From positions 1 through 15,888 of the forward strand of contig URKU01000041.1 of the NCBI GenBank assembly GCA_900548515.1: a stretch of 15,888 nucleotides of DNA, in the 5' to 3' direction. Under the pieces are notes generated by a model. It was not told the origin of the DNA. It made no database searches and worked only from the letters and a program-made list of their open reading frames with translations. This DNA comes from an uncultured Collinsella sp. (lineage in GTDB: Bacteria; Actinomycetota; Coriobacteriia; Coriobacteriales; Coriobacteriaceae). The translations under genes and the position numbers were made by a program. Of the stretch, positions 8,001 to 14,387 are shown piece after piece (the stretch's first letter is position 1; each line of letters starts with the position of its first letter).

Positions 8001-9463
8001 TCGAGCTGGGCGGGCCCGAAAATATCAACGGCAAAATGGTGGTGCCCGTTGCGTATGAGACTGCAGACGGTTGCGGCTGCGCATCGTACGCCGTTATCGG
8101 CCAGTCCATTGCGGGCTGGGGCGTTATGTCACCAGATGCCACAGTACCCCGTGCGGTGCCGTGGCCACAACATTCGGGCTTTTTGGCAACCGTCAACGAG
8201 CAACTGCAGCATATTACTTGGACGCGAGGCGCATCGGCATTTGCAACGCAGCCCGTGGGTGCCGCAGGCTGTGGCCCGGCATCGTTTAGCGTAAGCAACA
8301 ACGGCAGGTGCGTGCTCTATGTAGAGAACACCGATGGCAAGGTGGGACAAACCTACGACGAAGAAGGTAACCCGGTAGCAGTGATGGGCAAGCACTTCCG
8401 CATCTTCGCCAGCGCCTTGGCAGGCGATCTGTTCACGGAGCCGTTTGTGATGTGCGAGCTGGACCATCCCGTCGATCAGATAACGACATTTTTGACGTCG
8501 GGAGGCATGCTCTCCGCGCTCGCCACGCACATTGTGAGCGCGGAGAAGAGCGAGGCAGAGTTGCACGGCATCGAAGTGCCCTTGGTGGCGTGTGCCACTC
8601 CGACAGGAGCAGTCGCTACCTCGGGCGCGGTGGTGCCCGGAGCAGCAGGCGAATCCTTCATGGTCACGGTGCGAAACGACGGCAACACCTTGCTGACCGC
8701 CGGCACGATCGATCTGTACCGAGAGGGCTCCAGCCAGCCGTTCTCCAGCGCATCCATCGGGTTCGGAGCGAACACACGCATGGCATCGATCTACGATCCA
8801 GAGCTTGCCGAGGACGCTTCGGCCAACGACATGGCGCATGTGAAGTACGCGCTCGAGACGCTGGGCACACGTTTTGCAACGCACCCACTGGTAGCCGACA
8901 ACGGCAACGCCGTGCTGGCACCGGGTTGCACGGCGCAGTTCCGCATGAGCTTCGCTATCCCCGAGAGTTGGAGCGACGAAGTGGGCAAACGCGTAACGCT
9001 ATATGCGAAGGCGCGTAATCTGGTGGCGCTCGATCCCGTAACGCTCGAGGAAATTCGACCGGGCGCAAACTCGGCGCTGGGTGCCGTGCTGCACGAGCTT
9101 CATGTGCCCGACGCGGCATGCGAACGCTCAGAAGTTCAGGTCGGCGTATGCGACAACGCGGATACGACGGAACTTCACGACGCCCCGATGACGGTCGACG
9201 GCGATGGCGGCACGAGTGGCGGCGGTACTGACAAGGGCGGCGGCTCCGGCGGAAGCAGCTCCAGCAGTGGCAAGGACCACGGCACTAACAAGCGCTCCGG
9301 AAAAGCGGGCGCGCTTGCGGGCACGGGCGATGTCAACGCTCCCCTTACGGCAGCCGCAGCAGCACTCGCCGCAGCTAGTGCCGGCCTTGTCGCCTACAGC
9401 GCCCGCCGCACGGCGCTCGAAAACGACACCGCCGATGAGGTCAATTCGGATACGCCTCGCTAG
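5096..9463 (+). CDS. Giant exported surface protein with Tat-like signal and LAGTGD-type wall anchor
   Basis: Large secreted protein of 1455 residues; I do not recognise the family. The ATG at 5096 has GGGAG (5085-5089) 6 nt upstream, and the frame further upstream only overlaps the LuxR gene. The N-terminus is DRRSLLIAGASSLAGIM, a twin-arginine-like signal, with possible cleavage after ANA (29) or AYA (41). Residues about 45-140 look like a transthyretin/carboxypeptidase-regulatory beta sandwich (VVVDVANKNMPIKGAQVTLA, DDEGTAIFEV). A long beta-rich, Gly/Trp-rich part follows, then about 700-1150 with repeating beta segments resembling a propeller, then about 1170-1330 resembling a CARDB/NEW3 domain (VTVRNDGNTLLTAGTIDLYR). 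A Gly/Ser linker (about 1368-1405) leads to LAGTGD (1407-1412), an Ala-rich hydrophobic helix and ARR, consistent with a sortase-type anchor, although 17 acidic or polar residues follow it. Function unknown; adhesion or ligand binding are guesses. Confidence 0.85.
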   Translation: MLDRRSLLIAGASSLAGIMLPRVPGSANAFILPFIPTEAYADEEDPFKVLVLSRTMFGVVVVDVANKNMPIKGAQVTLASRYAAGKQLSATTDDEGTAIFEVAPLSEGYVDEATLLDAYDFNGGISISMKGYRDVEIPLARVQGGTAITAPTRPLSDGEPYFRQLTFDEWDIQYADATFMALPKDDTANDQPDTHAFTVQAHLPQGGQATLHINKVMPVTGSSPETVTQIGQVKASASGADNLATFTLEDKFLDAASGLLEEGCKLRFVLDYQGKTYTLSSPMTVVTAPAAKAESGSTTIVPTTMDQEITPFDFPAAFPGIGGNKFTCWMPSFPILFDFSFAGYVLFGGGYKPVGYMNDSGNPDPEYWKKSPRESGAKQANRYLDEMEGKWNQYKSMSAGSGTDPRNTKLLRHHCTLLFTMDIATQLYGSLAYDWVGKTWGNNNDPAYGNIKALFQVRTDLNWTEQFTLGPVPFFLNVNPWVLAKLALAVGAHTHGSGAAFFKNISLDFSNTSGSFTIQIGLAVTFGAGVAGVASSAVRGAASLTLFIGYEKADGHQLPRLRVGADVDVDVILQFVMFKWTTKAWSGSWPTLLDSWNMSVNNGNQYVLQRSELALGGDMPYTLDARFGTPSNIEAGGVPQFIASATIVTNAELLARAEVKATARNVAPTVRDWDRSVTRIELEADAESDDTGQIEHFVHALIENYENAAPMYEYTYIGQAANAVADPNANSAGVSEDERGGIKPSSDNVLFAGVLSEAHMKLTMIAGVECLFRIASVRYGDNGRSRLVMHTKANGTWSAPMPVDFPLGFGENDVERDGIYDYDFDVVEYTDGRGNKDAYVLLVSGERPAGDNTLFDTASTSGILSVVRLRISNDGVRVISHTSWRSISRGRLQEDGYHCLQCPRITVGKTLVDGRLSGAYLHRRGTTAEKALGSEAEVALECFTLWSDVSGDSLTFRQVLRFPQAPSSIELGGPENINGKMVVPVAYETADGCGCASYAVIGQSIAGWGVMSPDATVPRAVPWPQHSGFLATVNEQLQHITWTRGASAFATQPVGAAGCGPASFSVSNNGRCVLYVENTDGKVGQTYDEEGNPVAVMGKHFRIFASALAGDLFTEPFVMCELDHPVDQITTFLTSGGMLSALATHIVSAEKSEAELHGIEVPLVACATPTGAVATSGAVVPGAAGESFMVTVRNDGNTLLTAGTIDLYREGSSQPFSSASIGFGANTRMASIYDPELAEDASANDMAHVKYALETLGTRFATHPLVADNGNAVLAPGCTAQFRMSFAIPESWSDEVGKRVTLYAKARNLVALDPVTLEEIRPGANSALGAVLHELHVPDAACERSEVQVGVCDNADTTELHDAPMTVDGDGGTSGGGTDKGGGSGGSSSSSGKDHGTNKRSGKAGALAGTGDVNAPLTAAAAALAAASAGLVAYSARRTALENDTADEVNSDTPR

Positions 9464-9512
9464 CTCTCAGTTACCTTTGCGAGAGACGCCGACTCGGCTC
9501 ATCGACCATCAA

Positions 9513-9548
9513 AATGGGCTGGTTCTGGATACCCAGAGCCAGCCCATT
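9513..9548. terminator. 16-bp hairpin, probable bidirectional terminator
   Basis: Arms 9513-9528 (AATGGGCTGGTTCTGG) and 9533-9548 pair over 16 bp with one G-U and a 4-nt ATAC loop. It lies 49 nt after the surface protein stop, so it can end that transcript. The plus-strand hairpin has no T run after it. On the minus strand it is followed by TTTT (9514-9511), so the more classical terminator reads the other way. Confidence 0.7.
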
Positions 9549-9553
9549 ACGCA

Positions 9554-9670
9554 TTAGATGTCGTCAGAGGAGTTGAGTTCTGCCTCGAGCTTGGCACGCC
9601 GTCTTTTCGCCAACAATCCGCACGACACGTCTTCGACAGCGTATCCAACCGCAAACGCAGCAAGACACAT
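9554..9670 (-). CDS. Possible 38-aa mini-protein or remnant of a reverse-strand gene
   Basis: A minus-strand frame from ATG at 9670 to TAA at 9554 encodes a short hydrophobic stretch (MCLAAFAVGYAVEDV) followed by a basic then acidic tail (AKRRRAKLEAELNSSDDI). The codons near the end resemble those of genuine genes in this window. The frame is also open further upstream, to about 9803, but lacks a start codon there. The stop sits 6 nt before a 16-bp hairpin followed, in this direction, by TTTT. I see no Shine-Dalgarno sequence before the ATG. It may be a small membrane protein, the tail of a decayed gene, or chance. I do not recognise it. Confidence 0.25.
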   Translation of the reverse strand: MCLAAFAVGYAVEDVSCGLLAKRRRAKLEAELNSSDDI

Positions 9671-9686
9671 TCGGCCGTCTTCAAAC

Positions 9687-9723
9687 TTACTCGGACAGAG
9701 CCGACTCGGTTTTGTCCGAGTAA
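9687..9723. repeat. 37-nt near-perfect hairpin (17-bp stem, 3-nt loop)
   Basis: The left arm 9687-9703 (TTACTCGGACAGAGCCG) pairs with 9707-9723 through 11 perfect base pairs, then G-U, A-U and G-U, then three C-G pairs, closing on a 3-nt ACT loop. Neither side has a T run, so a simple terminator is unlikely. It lies 133 nt upstream of the topoisomerase B-subunit gene and just before the LexA-like box. It may be an operator, an RNA structure, or a folded leader of the reverse-strand mini-ORF. Confidence 0.6.
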
Positions 9724-9742
9724 ACGAATCTCCATCGAACTC

Positions 9743-9756
9743 CGAACGATTGTTCG
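9743..9756. promoter_or_regulatory. LexA/SOS-box-like palindrome
   Basis: CGAAC-GATT-GTTCG at 9743-9756 fits the actinobacterial LexA operator TCGAAC-N4-GTTCGA at 11 of its 12 fixed positions (9742-9757; only the first T is C). It sits inside a larger inverted repeat, TCCATCGAAC (9731-9740) with GTTCGATGGA (9752-9761), which adds another CGAAC half-site at 9736-9740. It is 16 bp upstream of the -35 of the topoisomerase promoter, farther than usual for a simple repressor site, so its target could also be a minus-strand promoter. Confidence 0.5.
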
Positions 9757-9772
9757 ATGGATTTCGTGTTGG

Positions 9773-9801
9773 TTGGAATCGTCTGTGGGCTGGGCTATGC
9801 T
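9773..9801 (+). promoter_or_regulatory. Sigma-70-type promoter for the topoisomerase operon
   Basis: TTGGAA (9773-9778), a 17-bp spacer and TATGCT (9796-9801) form a good housekeeping-type promoter. The predicted start near 9808 gives a leader of about 48 nt before the B-subunit ATG. Within the leader AAAGGAG (9833-9839) lies 16 nt from the ATG, an unusually long distance. Confidence 0.5.
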
Positions 9802-9855
9802 ACTTTGACTATCTATATGACTTAAACGCAGCAAAGGAGCACCGAGAGAGCGAGT

Positions 9856-11853
9856 ATGGCAAAAAACACCGCAAACTATGGTAACGACAGTATCCGCCAG
9901 CTCAAGGACGAGGAGCGCGTACGCCTGCGCCCTGCCGTCATCTTTGGCTCGGACGGGCTCGACGGCTGCGCGCATGCCGCCTTCGAGATCCTGTCCAACG
10001 CCGTTGACGAGGCGCGCCAGGGCTACGGCAAGCTCATCACCCTTACCGCCTTTCGCGATGGCTCCATTCAGGTAGAGGACAACGGCCGCGGCTGCCCGCT
10101 CGACTGGAACCCCTCCGAGAAGCGCTTTAACTGGGAGCTCGTCTTTTGCGAGCTCTACGCCGGCGGCAAATACAACAACAACCAGGGCGGTGACTACGAC
10201 TTCTCGCTCGGTACCAATGGCCTGGGCTCGTGCGCGACCCAGTACGCCTCCGAATACATGGATGTCACGGTTTGGCGCGACGGCAACAAGTACTCCTTAC
10301 ACTTTAAGAAGGGCAAGGTTGTCGGCGCCAAGAAAAAGGCACTCGAGATTGAACCCAGCGACGAGAACCGCACCGGCACCACCATCAAATGGCGCCCCGA
10401 TCTTGAGGTCTTTACCTCGATCAGCATTCCCCACGATTGGTATCGCGAGACCATGCGCCGTCAGGCCGTGGTCAACGCCAACGTGACCTTCCGCCTGCGC
10501 ATCGAGGGCGACGACGGCGAGTTCTCCGAAGAGGACTTCTGCTATCCCAAGGGTATCGAGGACTACGTGCTCGAAAAGGTCGGTACCGACTACCTCACCG
10601 AGCCCTTCTTTATCGAGGCCGACCGTCGCGGTCGCGACCGCGAGGACCTGCCCGACTACAACGTTAAAATCACCGCATGCATGTGCTTCTCGCGCACCTT
10701 TATGATGCAGGAGTACTACCACAACTCATCGTGGCTCGAGAACGGCGGCTCGCCCGAGAAGGCTGCCCGCAGCGCTCTGACCAGCGCCATCGATTCCTAC
10801 ATTAAGCAACAGGGCAAGTACAACAAAAACGAGAGCAGCATCAAATGGCAGGACGTCCAGGACTGCCTGGTTCTGGTGACTAACTGCTTCTCCACCCAAA
10901 CGTCCTACGAGAACCAGACCAAGAAGGCCATCAATAACCGCTTTATCCAGCAGGCCATGACGGCATTCTTTAAGGAGCGCCTCTCGACCTATCTGATCGA
11001 GAACAAAGACGCTGCCAACAAGATTCTGGAGCAGGTGCTCATCAACAAGCGCTCGCGCGAGAATGCCGAGAAGACGCGCCAGAGTATCAAGACCAACCTG
11101 CAGCAGAAGACCGACATGGCCAACCGCGTGCAGAAGTTCATCGACTGCCGCTCCAAGGACAAGAGCCGTCGCGAGATTTACATCGTAGAGGGCGACTCGG
11201 CAGCAGGCGCCATTCGCACCTCGCGCGATGCCGAGTTCCAGGGTGTTATGCCCGTCCGCGGCAAGATCCTCAACTGCCTGAAGGAAGATTATCCGCGTAT
11301 CTTTAAGTCCGACATCATCATGGACCTCATGCGCGTGCTGGGCTGCGGCGTTGAGATCAAGGACAAGCGCATTAAGAACCTCGGCGCCTTTGACCTGGAC
11401 AACCTCAACTGGAACAAAGTCATTATCTGTACGGACGCCGACGTCGACGGTTACCACATCCGCACGCTCGTGCTCACCATGCTCTATCGCCTGGTGCCCA
11501 CGCTCATCGACGAGGGTTACGTGTATATCGCCGAGTCGCCGCTCTACGAGATCAACTGCAAAGAGAAGACCTACTTTGCCTACACCGAGCTCGAAAAGAA
11601 CGGCATCCTTAAGGAGATCGGCGACCAAAAGTGCTCCATCAACCGCTCCAAGGGTCTTGGTGAGAACGATCCGGACATGATGTGGCTCACCACCATGAAC
11701 CCCGAGACGCGTCGTCTGATCAAGGTGGAGCCCGAGGACGTCACCAAGATGGAGACCATGTTCAACCTGTTGCTGGGCAACGACGAGGCAGGCCGCAAGC
11801 GCCATATCTCCGAGCACGGCAAGGAATACCTGGACCAGCTTGACCTGCAGTAA
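9856..11853 (+). CDS. Type IIA DNA topoisomerase, ATPase/Toprim subunit (ParE/GyrB-like)
   Basis: ATP-hydrolysing subunit of a type IIA topoisomerase, 665 residues. The GHKL ATPase domain has the general-base Glu44 and Asn48 in EILSNAVDEA, D75 in DNGRG, a divergent ATP lid (TNGLGSCATQYAS, 120-132) and the QTK lysine (Q354-T355-K356). The Toprim domain has the catalytic Glu in VEGDSAAG (E445) and the metal triad DADVD (527-531), with KGLGEND near 599-605 as the usual C-terminal signature. It differs from housekeeping GyrB: RPAVIFGS replaces the RPGMYIG motif, and EGDSAAGA replaces EGDSAGGS. No long Toprim insertion is seen. The ATG is chosen because coding similarity begins there, although the nearest strong ribosome site is distant. 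The A subunit follows after 45 nt, so they form one operon. A canonical gyrase pair is presumably elsewhere in the genome. Confidence 0.93.
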   Translation: MAKNTANYGNDSIRQLKDEERVRLRPAVIFGSDGLDGCAHAAFEILSNAVDEARQGYGKLITLTAFRDGSIQVEDNGRGCPLDWNPSEKRFNWELVFCELYAGGKYNNNQGGDYDFSLGTNGLGSCATQYASEYMDVTVWRDGNKYSLHFKKGKVVGAKKKALEIEPSDENRTGTTIKWRPDLEVFTSISIPHDWYRETMRRQAVVNANVTFRLRIEGDDGEFSEEDFCYPKGIEDYVLEKVGTDYLTEPFFIEADRRGRDREDLPDYNVKITACMCFSRTFMMQEYYHNSSWLENGGSPEKAARSALTSAIDSYIKQQGKYNKNESSIKWQDVQDCLVLVTNCFSTQTSYENQTKKAINNRFIQQAMTAFFKERLSTYLIENKDAANKILEQVLINKRSRENAEKTRQSIKTNLQQKTDMANRVQKFIDCRSKDKSRREIYIVEGDSAAGAIRTSRDAEFQGVMPVRGKILNCLKEDYPRIFKSDIIMDLMRVLGCGVEIKDKRIKNLGAFDLDNLNWNKVIICTDADVDGYHIRTLVLTMLYRLVPTLIDEGYVYIAESPLYEINCKEKTYFAYTELEKNGILKEIGDQKCSINRSKGLGENDPDMMWLTTMNPETRRLIKVEPEDVTKMETMFNLLLGNDEAGRKRHISEHGKEYLDQLDLQ

Positions 11854-11898
11854 CAGCAAATCGATAACGACGGCCCATAAGAAGTTCAAGAGGAAATC

Positions 11899-14139
11899 GT
11901 GGCAAAGAAGAAGACGAAGAACCAGCCAAAGAAAAAGCAGGTCAACGCCGAGAACGTCATCGGCCTGCACTCCGAGGTCACCGACCAGCCGATCACGCAG
12001 ACGCTCGAGGTCAATTACATGCCCTACGCCATGAGCGTCAACGTCTCGCGTGCGTTCCCCGAGATCGACGGTTTTAAGCCCTCGCACCGCAAGCTGCTCT
12101 ACACCATGTACAAGATGGGTCTGCTCAAGGGCGAGCGCCAGAAGAGCGCCAACATCGTGGGCCAGACCATGAAGCTCAACCCACACGGCGATGCCGCGAT
12201 CTACGAGACGATGGTGCGCCTAGCCACCGGCAACGAGGCACTGCTTGCCCCCTTCGTAGAGTCGAAGGGCAACTTTGGCAAGTACTATTCGGGGGACCTG
12301 AGCTACGCCGCCTCGCGTTATACCGAGGCCAAGCTCTCCCCCATCAGCGCCGAGATCTTCAAGGACATCGACAAGGATCCGGTCGACTTCGTCGACAGCT
12401 ACGACGGCGCCATGAAGGAGCCGCGCCTGCTGCCCACCACGTTTCCCAACATCCTTGTCTCGGCCAATAAGGGCATCGGCGTCGCCATGGCATCCGACAT
12501 CTGCGGCTTCAACCTCAACGAGGTCTGTACTGCCACCATGCACTACCTGCAGGATCCCGACTGCGACCTGCTCGAGTACATGCCCATGCCCGACTTCTCG
12601 ACCGGCGGCGAGATTATCTACCGTCGCGAGGAGATGGAGAAGATCATCGAGACCGGCCTTGGCAGCTTCCAGATTCGCTCCCGCTGGCGCTGGATTCCCG
12701 AAGAGCGCATCATCGAGGTGTACGAGATTCCCTACACCACCAAGACCGATGTCATCATCGAGCGCATCGTCAAGCTCTCCAAGGAGGGCAAGGTCAAGGA
12801 GATCGCCGACATCCGCGATGAGACCGACCTTTCGGGTCTGCGCATCGCCATCGACCTTAAGCGCGGCGTCGACCCCGACAAGCTCATGGCCAAGCTCTAT
12901 CGCTCGACCACGCTGCAGGATTCGTTCTCGTGCAACTTCAACGTGCTGGTCGATGGTTACCCTCGCGTTATGGGCGTGCGCCAGATTCTGCACGAGTGGG
13001 TCAAGTGGCGTATTGAGTCCACGCGTCGCCGCATTAACTTTGACCTGGGCAAAAAGTCCGAGCGCCTGCACCTGCTGCACGGCCTCGAGGCGATCTTGCT
13101 CGACATCGACAAGGCCATCGCCATCATCCGCGGCACCAAGCTCGAAGCCGAGGTCGTGCCCAACCTTATGAAGGGTTTCGACATCGACGAGACCCAGGCC
13201 GAGTTTGTTGCCGAGCTTAAGCTCCGCAACATCAACGAGGAGTACATCCTCAACCGCACCAAGGACATTGCCAAGCTTGAGGGCGAGATTGCCGAGCTTG
13301 AGGAGATCCTCTCCAGCGAGGAGAACATCAAGAAGGTCATCAGCGACGAGCTGGCCGCGGTCAACAAGAAGTACGTGATGCCGCGCCGCACGGGCAGGAT
13401 CGAGCCCCACGAGGTCATCGAGGTAAGCCTGGAGCCCGAGGTCGAGGAGTACCCGGTTACCATCATGCTCTCGCGCGATGGCTATCTTAAGAAGATGACG
13501 GACCGCGTGCTCAAGAAGGCGACCACGCTCAAGTACAAGGACGGCGACAAACCCTTTATCGAGTTCCCGTCCTCCAACACCCACGAGTTGCTGGTCTTTA
13601 CCAACAAGAGCCAGGTGTACAAGTGCAAGGTTGCGGCGTTTGAGGATACCAAGTCGGCCCAGCTGGGCTCGTACCTGCCGACCGATCTTGAGATGGAACC
13701 CGACGAGAGCGTCATCTGGGTCATCGACCCCGAGGACTACAAGGCCGACGTGTTGTTCGTCTTTGAGAACGGCCGCGTGGTGCGCGTCGCGCTTTCTGGA
13801 TACGTCACCAAGACCAACCGCAAACGCCTCAAGAACGCCATCTACGGCGGCAGCAAGCTGCTGTATGCCCAGGTGCTCAACACAGATCGTGACATCGCGC
13901 TGGTCTCGAGCGACTATCGCCTGATGAACTTCAACACGTCGCTGCTCAAGACCAAGACGACCACCAACACGCAGGGCGTCCAAGCCTTTACGGCCAAGAA
14001 GGGCCGCTCGGTCACCACCGTCGGCACAACCGAGGAGATTCTTGGCGCCGGCGTCTCGGCCGAGAAGTTCACCGCGCAGAGCCTCCCCTCAGCCGGTGCC
14101 CTCATGAAGGAAAACGACATGCCGAGCCTGTTTGACTAG
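11899..14139 (+). CDS. Type IIA DNA topoisomerase, breakage-reunion subunit (ParC/GyrA-like)
   Basis: DNA-cleaving subunit of 746 residues. A Lys-rich start leads to the winged-helix core: SRAFPEIDGFKPSHRKLLYTM (about 50-70, matching the DGLKPVHRR motif), NPHGDAAIYETMVRLA (94-109), and the catalytic R140-Y141 in AASRYTEAKLSPIS, followed by DSYDGAMKEPRLLPTTFPN and the tower/coiled-coil region (EEYILNRTKDIAKLEGEIAE, about 440-480). The C-terminal third is a beta-pinwheel-like domain. I see no QRRGGRG GyrA box, which favours a decatenase/relaxase (topo IV-like) role over supercoiling. The start is GTG, with AGAGG (11889-11893) 5 nt upstream. The quinolone-contact Ser is Ala (A99) and the partner Asp is Glu (E103). 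A strong terminator follows. Confidence 0.93.
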   Translation: MAKKKTKNQPKKKQVNAENVIGLHSEVTDQPITQTLEVNYMPYAMSVNVSRAFPEIDGFKPSHRKLLYTMYKMGLLKGERQKSANIVGQTMKLNPHGDAAIYETMVRLATGNEALLAPFVESKGNFGKYYSGDLSYAASRYTEAKLSPISAEIFKDIDKDPVDFVDSYDGAMKEPRLLPTTFPNILVSANKGIGVAMASDICGFNLNEVCTATMHYLQDPDCDLLEYMPMPDFSTGGEIIYRREEMEKIIETGLGSFQIRSRWRWIPEERIIEVYEIPYTTKTDVIIERIVKLSKEGKVKEIADIRDETDLSGLRIAIDLKRGVDPDKLMAKLYRSTTLQDSFSCNFNVLVDGYPRVMGVRQILHEWVKWRIESTRRRINFDLGKKSERLHLLHGLEAILLDIDKAIAIIRGTKLEAEVVPNLMKGFDIDETQAEFVAELKLRNINEEYILNRTKDIAKLEGEIAELEEILSSEENIKKVISDELAAVNKKYVMPRRTGRIEPHEVIEVSLEPEVEEYPVTIMLSRDGYLKKMTDRVLKKATTLKYKDGDKPFIEFPSSNTHELLVFTNKSQVYKCKVAAFEDTKSAQLGSYLPTDLEMEPDESVIWVIDPEDYKADVLFVFENGRVVRVALSGYVTKTNRKRLKNAIYGGSKLLYAQVLNTDRDIALVSSDYRLMNFNTSLLKTKTTTNTQGVQAFTAKKGRSVTTVGTTEEILGAGVSAEKFTAQSLPSAGALMKENDMPSLFD

Positions 14140-14176
14140 GTACCACGGCAACGAGACCGTTAGATACTTCGCAAAG

Positions 14177-14225
14177 CGACGAGGCCCGGAGCGCAACGGC
14201 ATTGCGCCCGGGACTCGTCGTTTTT
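14177..14225 (+). terminator. Rho-independent terminator of the topoisomerase operon
   Basis: The outer stem CGACGAG (14177-14183) pairs with CTCGTCG (14214-14220). After one mismatch, CCCGG/CCGGG and GCGCAA/TTGCGC extend the stem to a CGGCA loop, with a single bulged A. TTTTT follows at 14221-14225. The hairpin begins 37 nt after the A-subunit stop. Confidence 0.88.
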
Positions 14226-14235
14226 CTTCTCAACT

Positions 14236-14287
14236 ATTTCTTAACGCAGATTAATTGATTTCTGCTTATTTTTCTGCGTTAAGAAAT
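14236..14287. repeat. 15-bp perfect inverted repeat before the ATPase gene
   Basis: ATTTCTTAACGCAGA (14236-14250) and its exact reverse complement (14273-14287) flank a 22-nt AT-rich spacer. The inner GCAGA (14246-14250) can alternatively pair with TCTGC at 14261-14265, giving two exclusive hairpins. TTGATT (14255-14260) and TTAAGA (14279-14284), 18 bp apart, could be a weak promoter lying within the repeat, so operator, attenuator or minus-strand terminator roles are all possible. Confidence 0.6.
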
Positions 14288-14323
14288 GTCAGCGTCACTG
14301 CTTCGATGCCCTTTGGTCGATCG

Positions 14324-14380
14324 TTAGCAAAACTTGCAAAAATTAGCAAAACTTGCAAAAATTAGCAAAACTTGCAAAGG
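14324..14380 (+). repeat. Three tandem 19-bp repeats in the leader of the ATPase gene
   Basis: Units begin at 14324, 14343 and 14362. The first two are identical (TTAGCAAAACTTGCAAAAA); the third differs only in its last two bases, where it runs into the Shine-Dalgarno sequence AAGGAG. Each unit contains the dyad GCAA-AAC-TTGC, so three protein-binding sites about two helical turns apart are likely. The last unit ends 7 bp before the ATG, so a bound protein could block transcription or translation. Confidence 0.85.
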
Positions 14381-14387
14381 AGACACC

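Noticed and set aside
9558..9884. Plus-strand 108-codon frame before the topoisomerase B gene
   Set aside because: It covers the hairpin, LexA box and promoter, runs into the next gene out of frame and has no protein-like pattern.
9547..9975. Minus-strand 142-codon frame overlapping the topoisomerase B start
   Set aside because: It begins inside the topoisomerase gene; the neighbouring frame ending at 9554 has a more protein-like tail.
10726..12186. Minus-strand open frame of 486 codons opposite the topoisomerase genes
   Set aside because: It mirrors the coding strand of two well-supported genes, spans their junction and has a Leu/Val/Asp/His-rich composition typical of an antisense shadow in GC-rich DNA.
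12220..13983. Minus-strand open frame of 587 codons within the topoisomerase A gene
   Set aside because: It is fully antisense to a gene with catalytic motifs; it shows no recognisable domain and the same shadow composition.
14324..14380. Iteron array of a plasmid replication origin, or a CRISPR array
   Set aside because: There are only three contiguous units with no spacers, the flanking genes are chromosomal, and there is no replication initiator or cas gene; a leader operator fits better.
14334..14387. N-terminal extension of the ATPase through the 19-bp repeats (TTG start)
   Set aside because: It has no ribosome site; the ATG at 14388 has AAGGAG at good spacing and the family's usual start.
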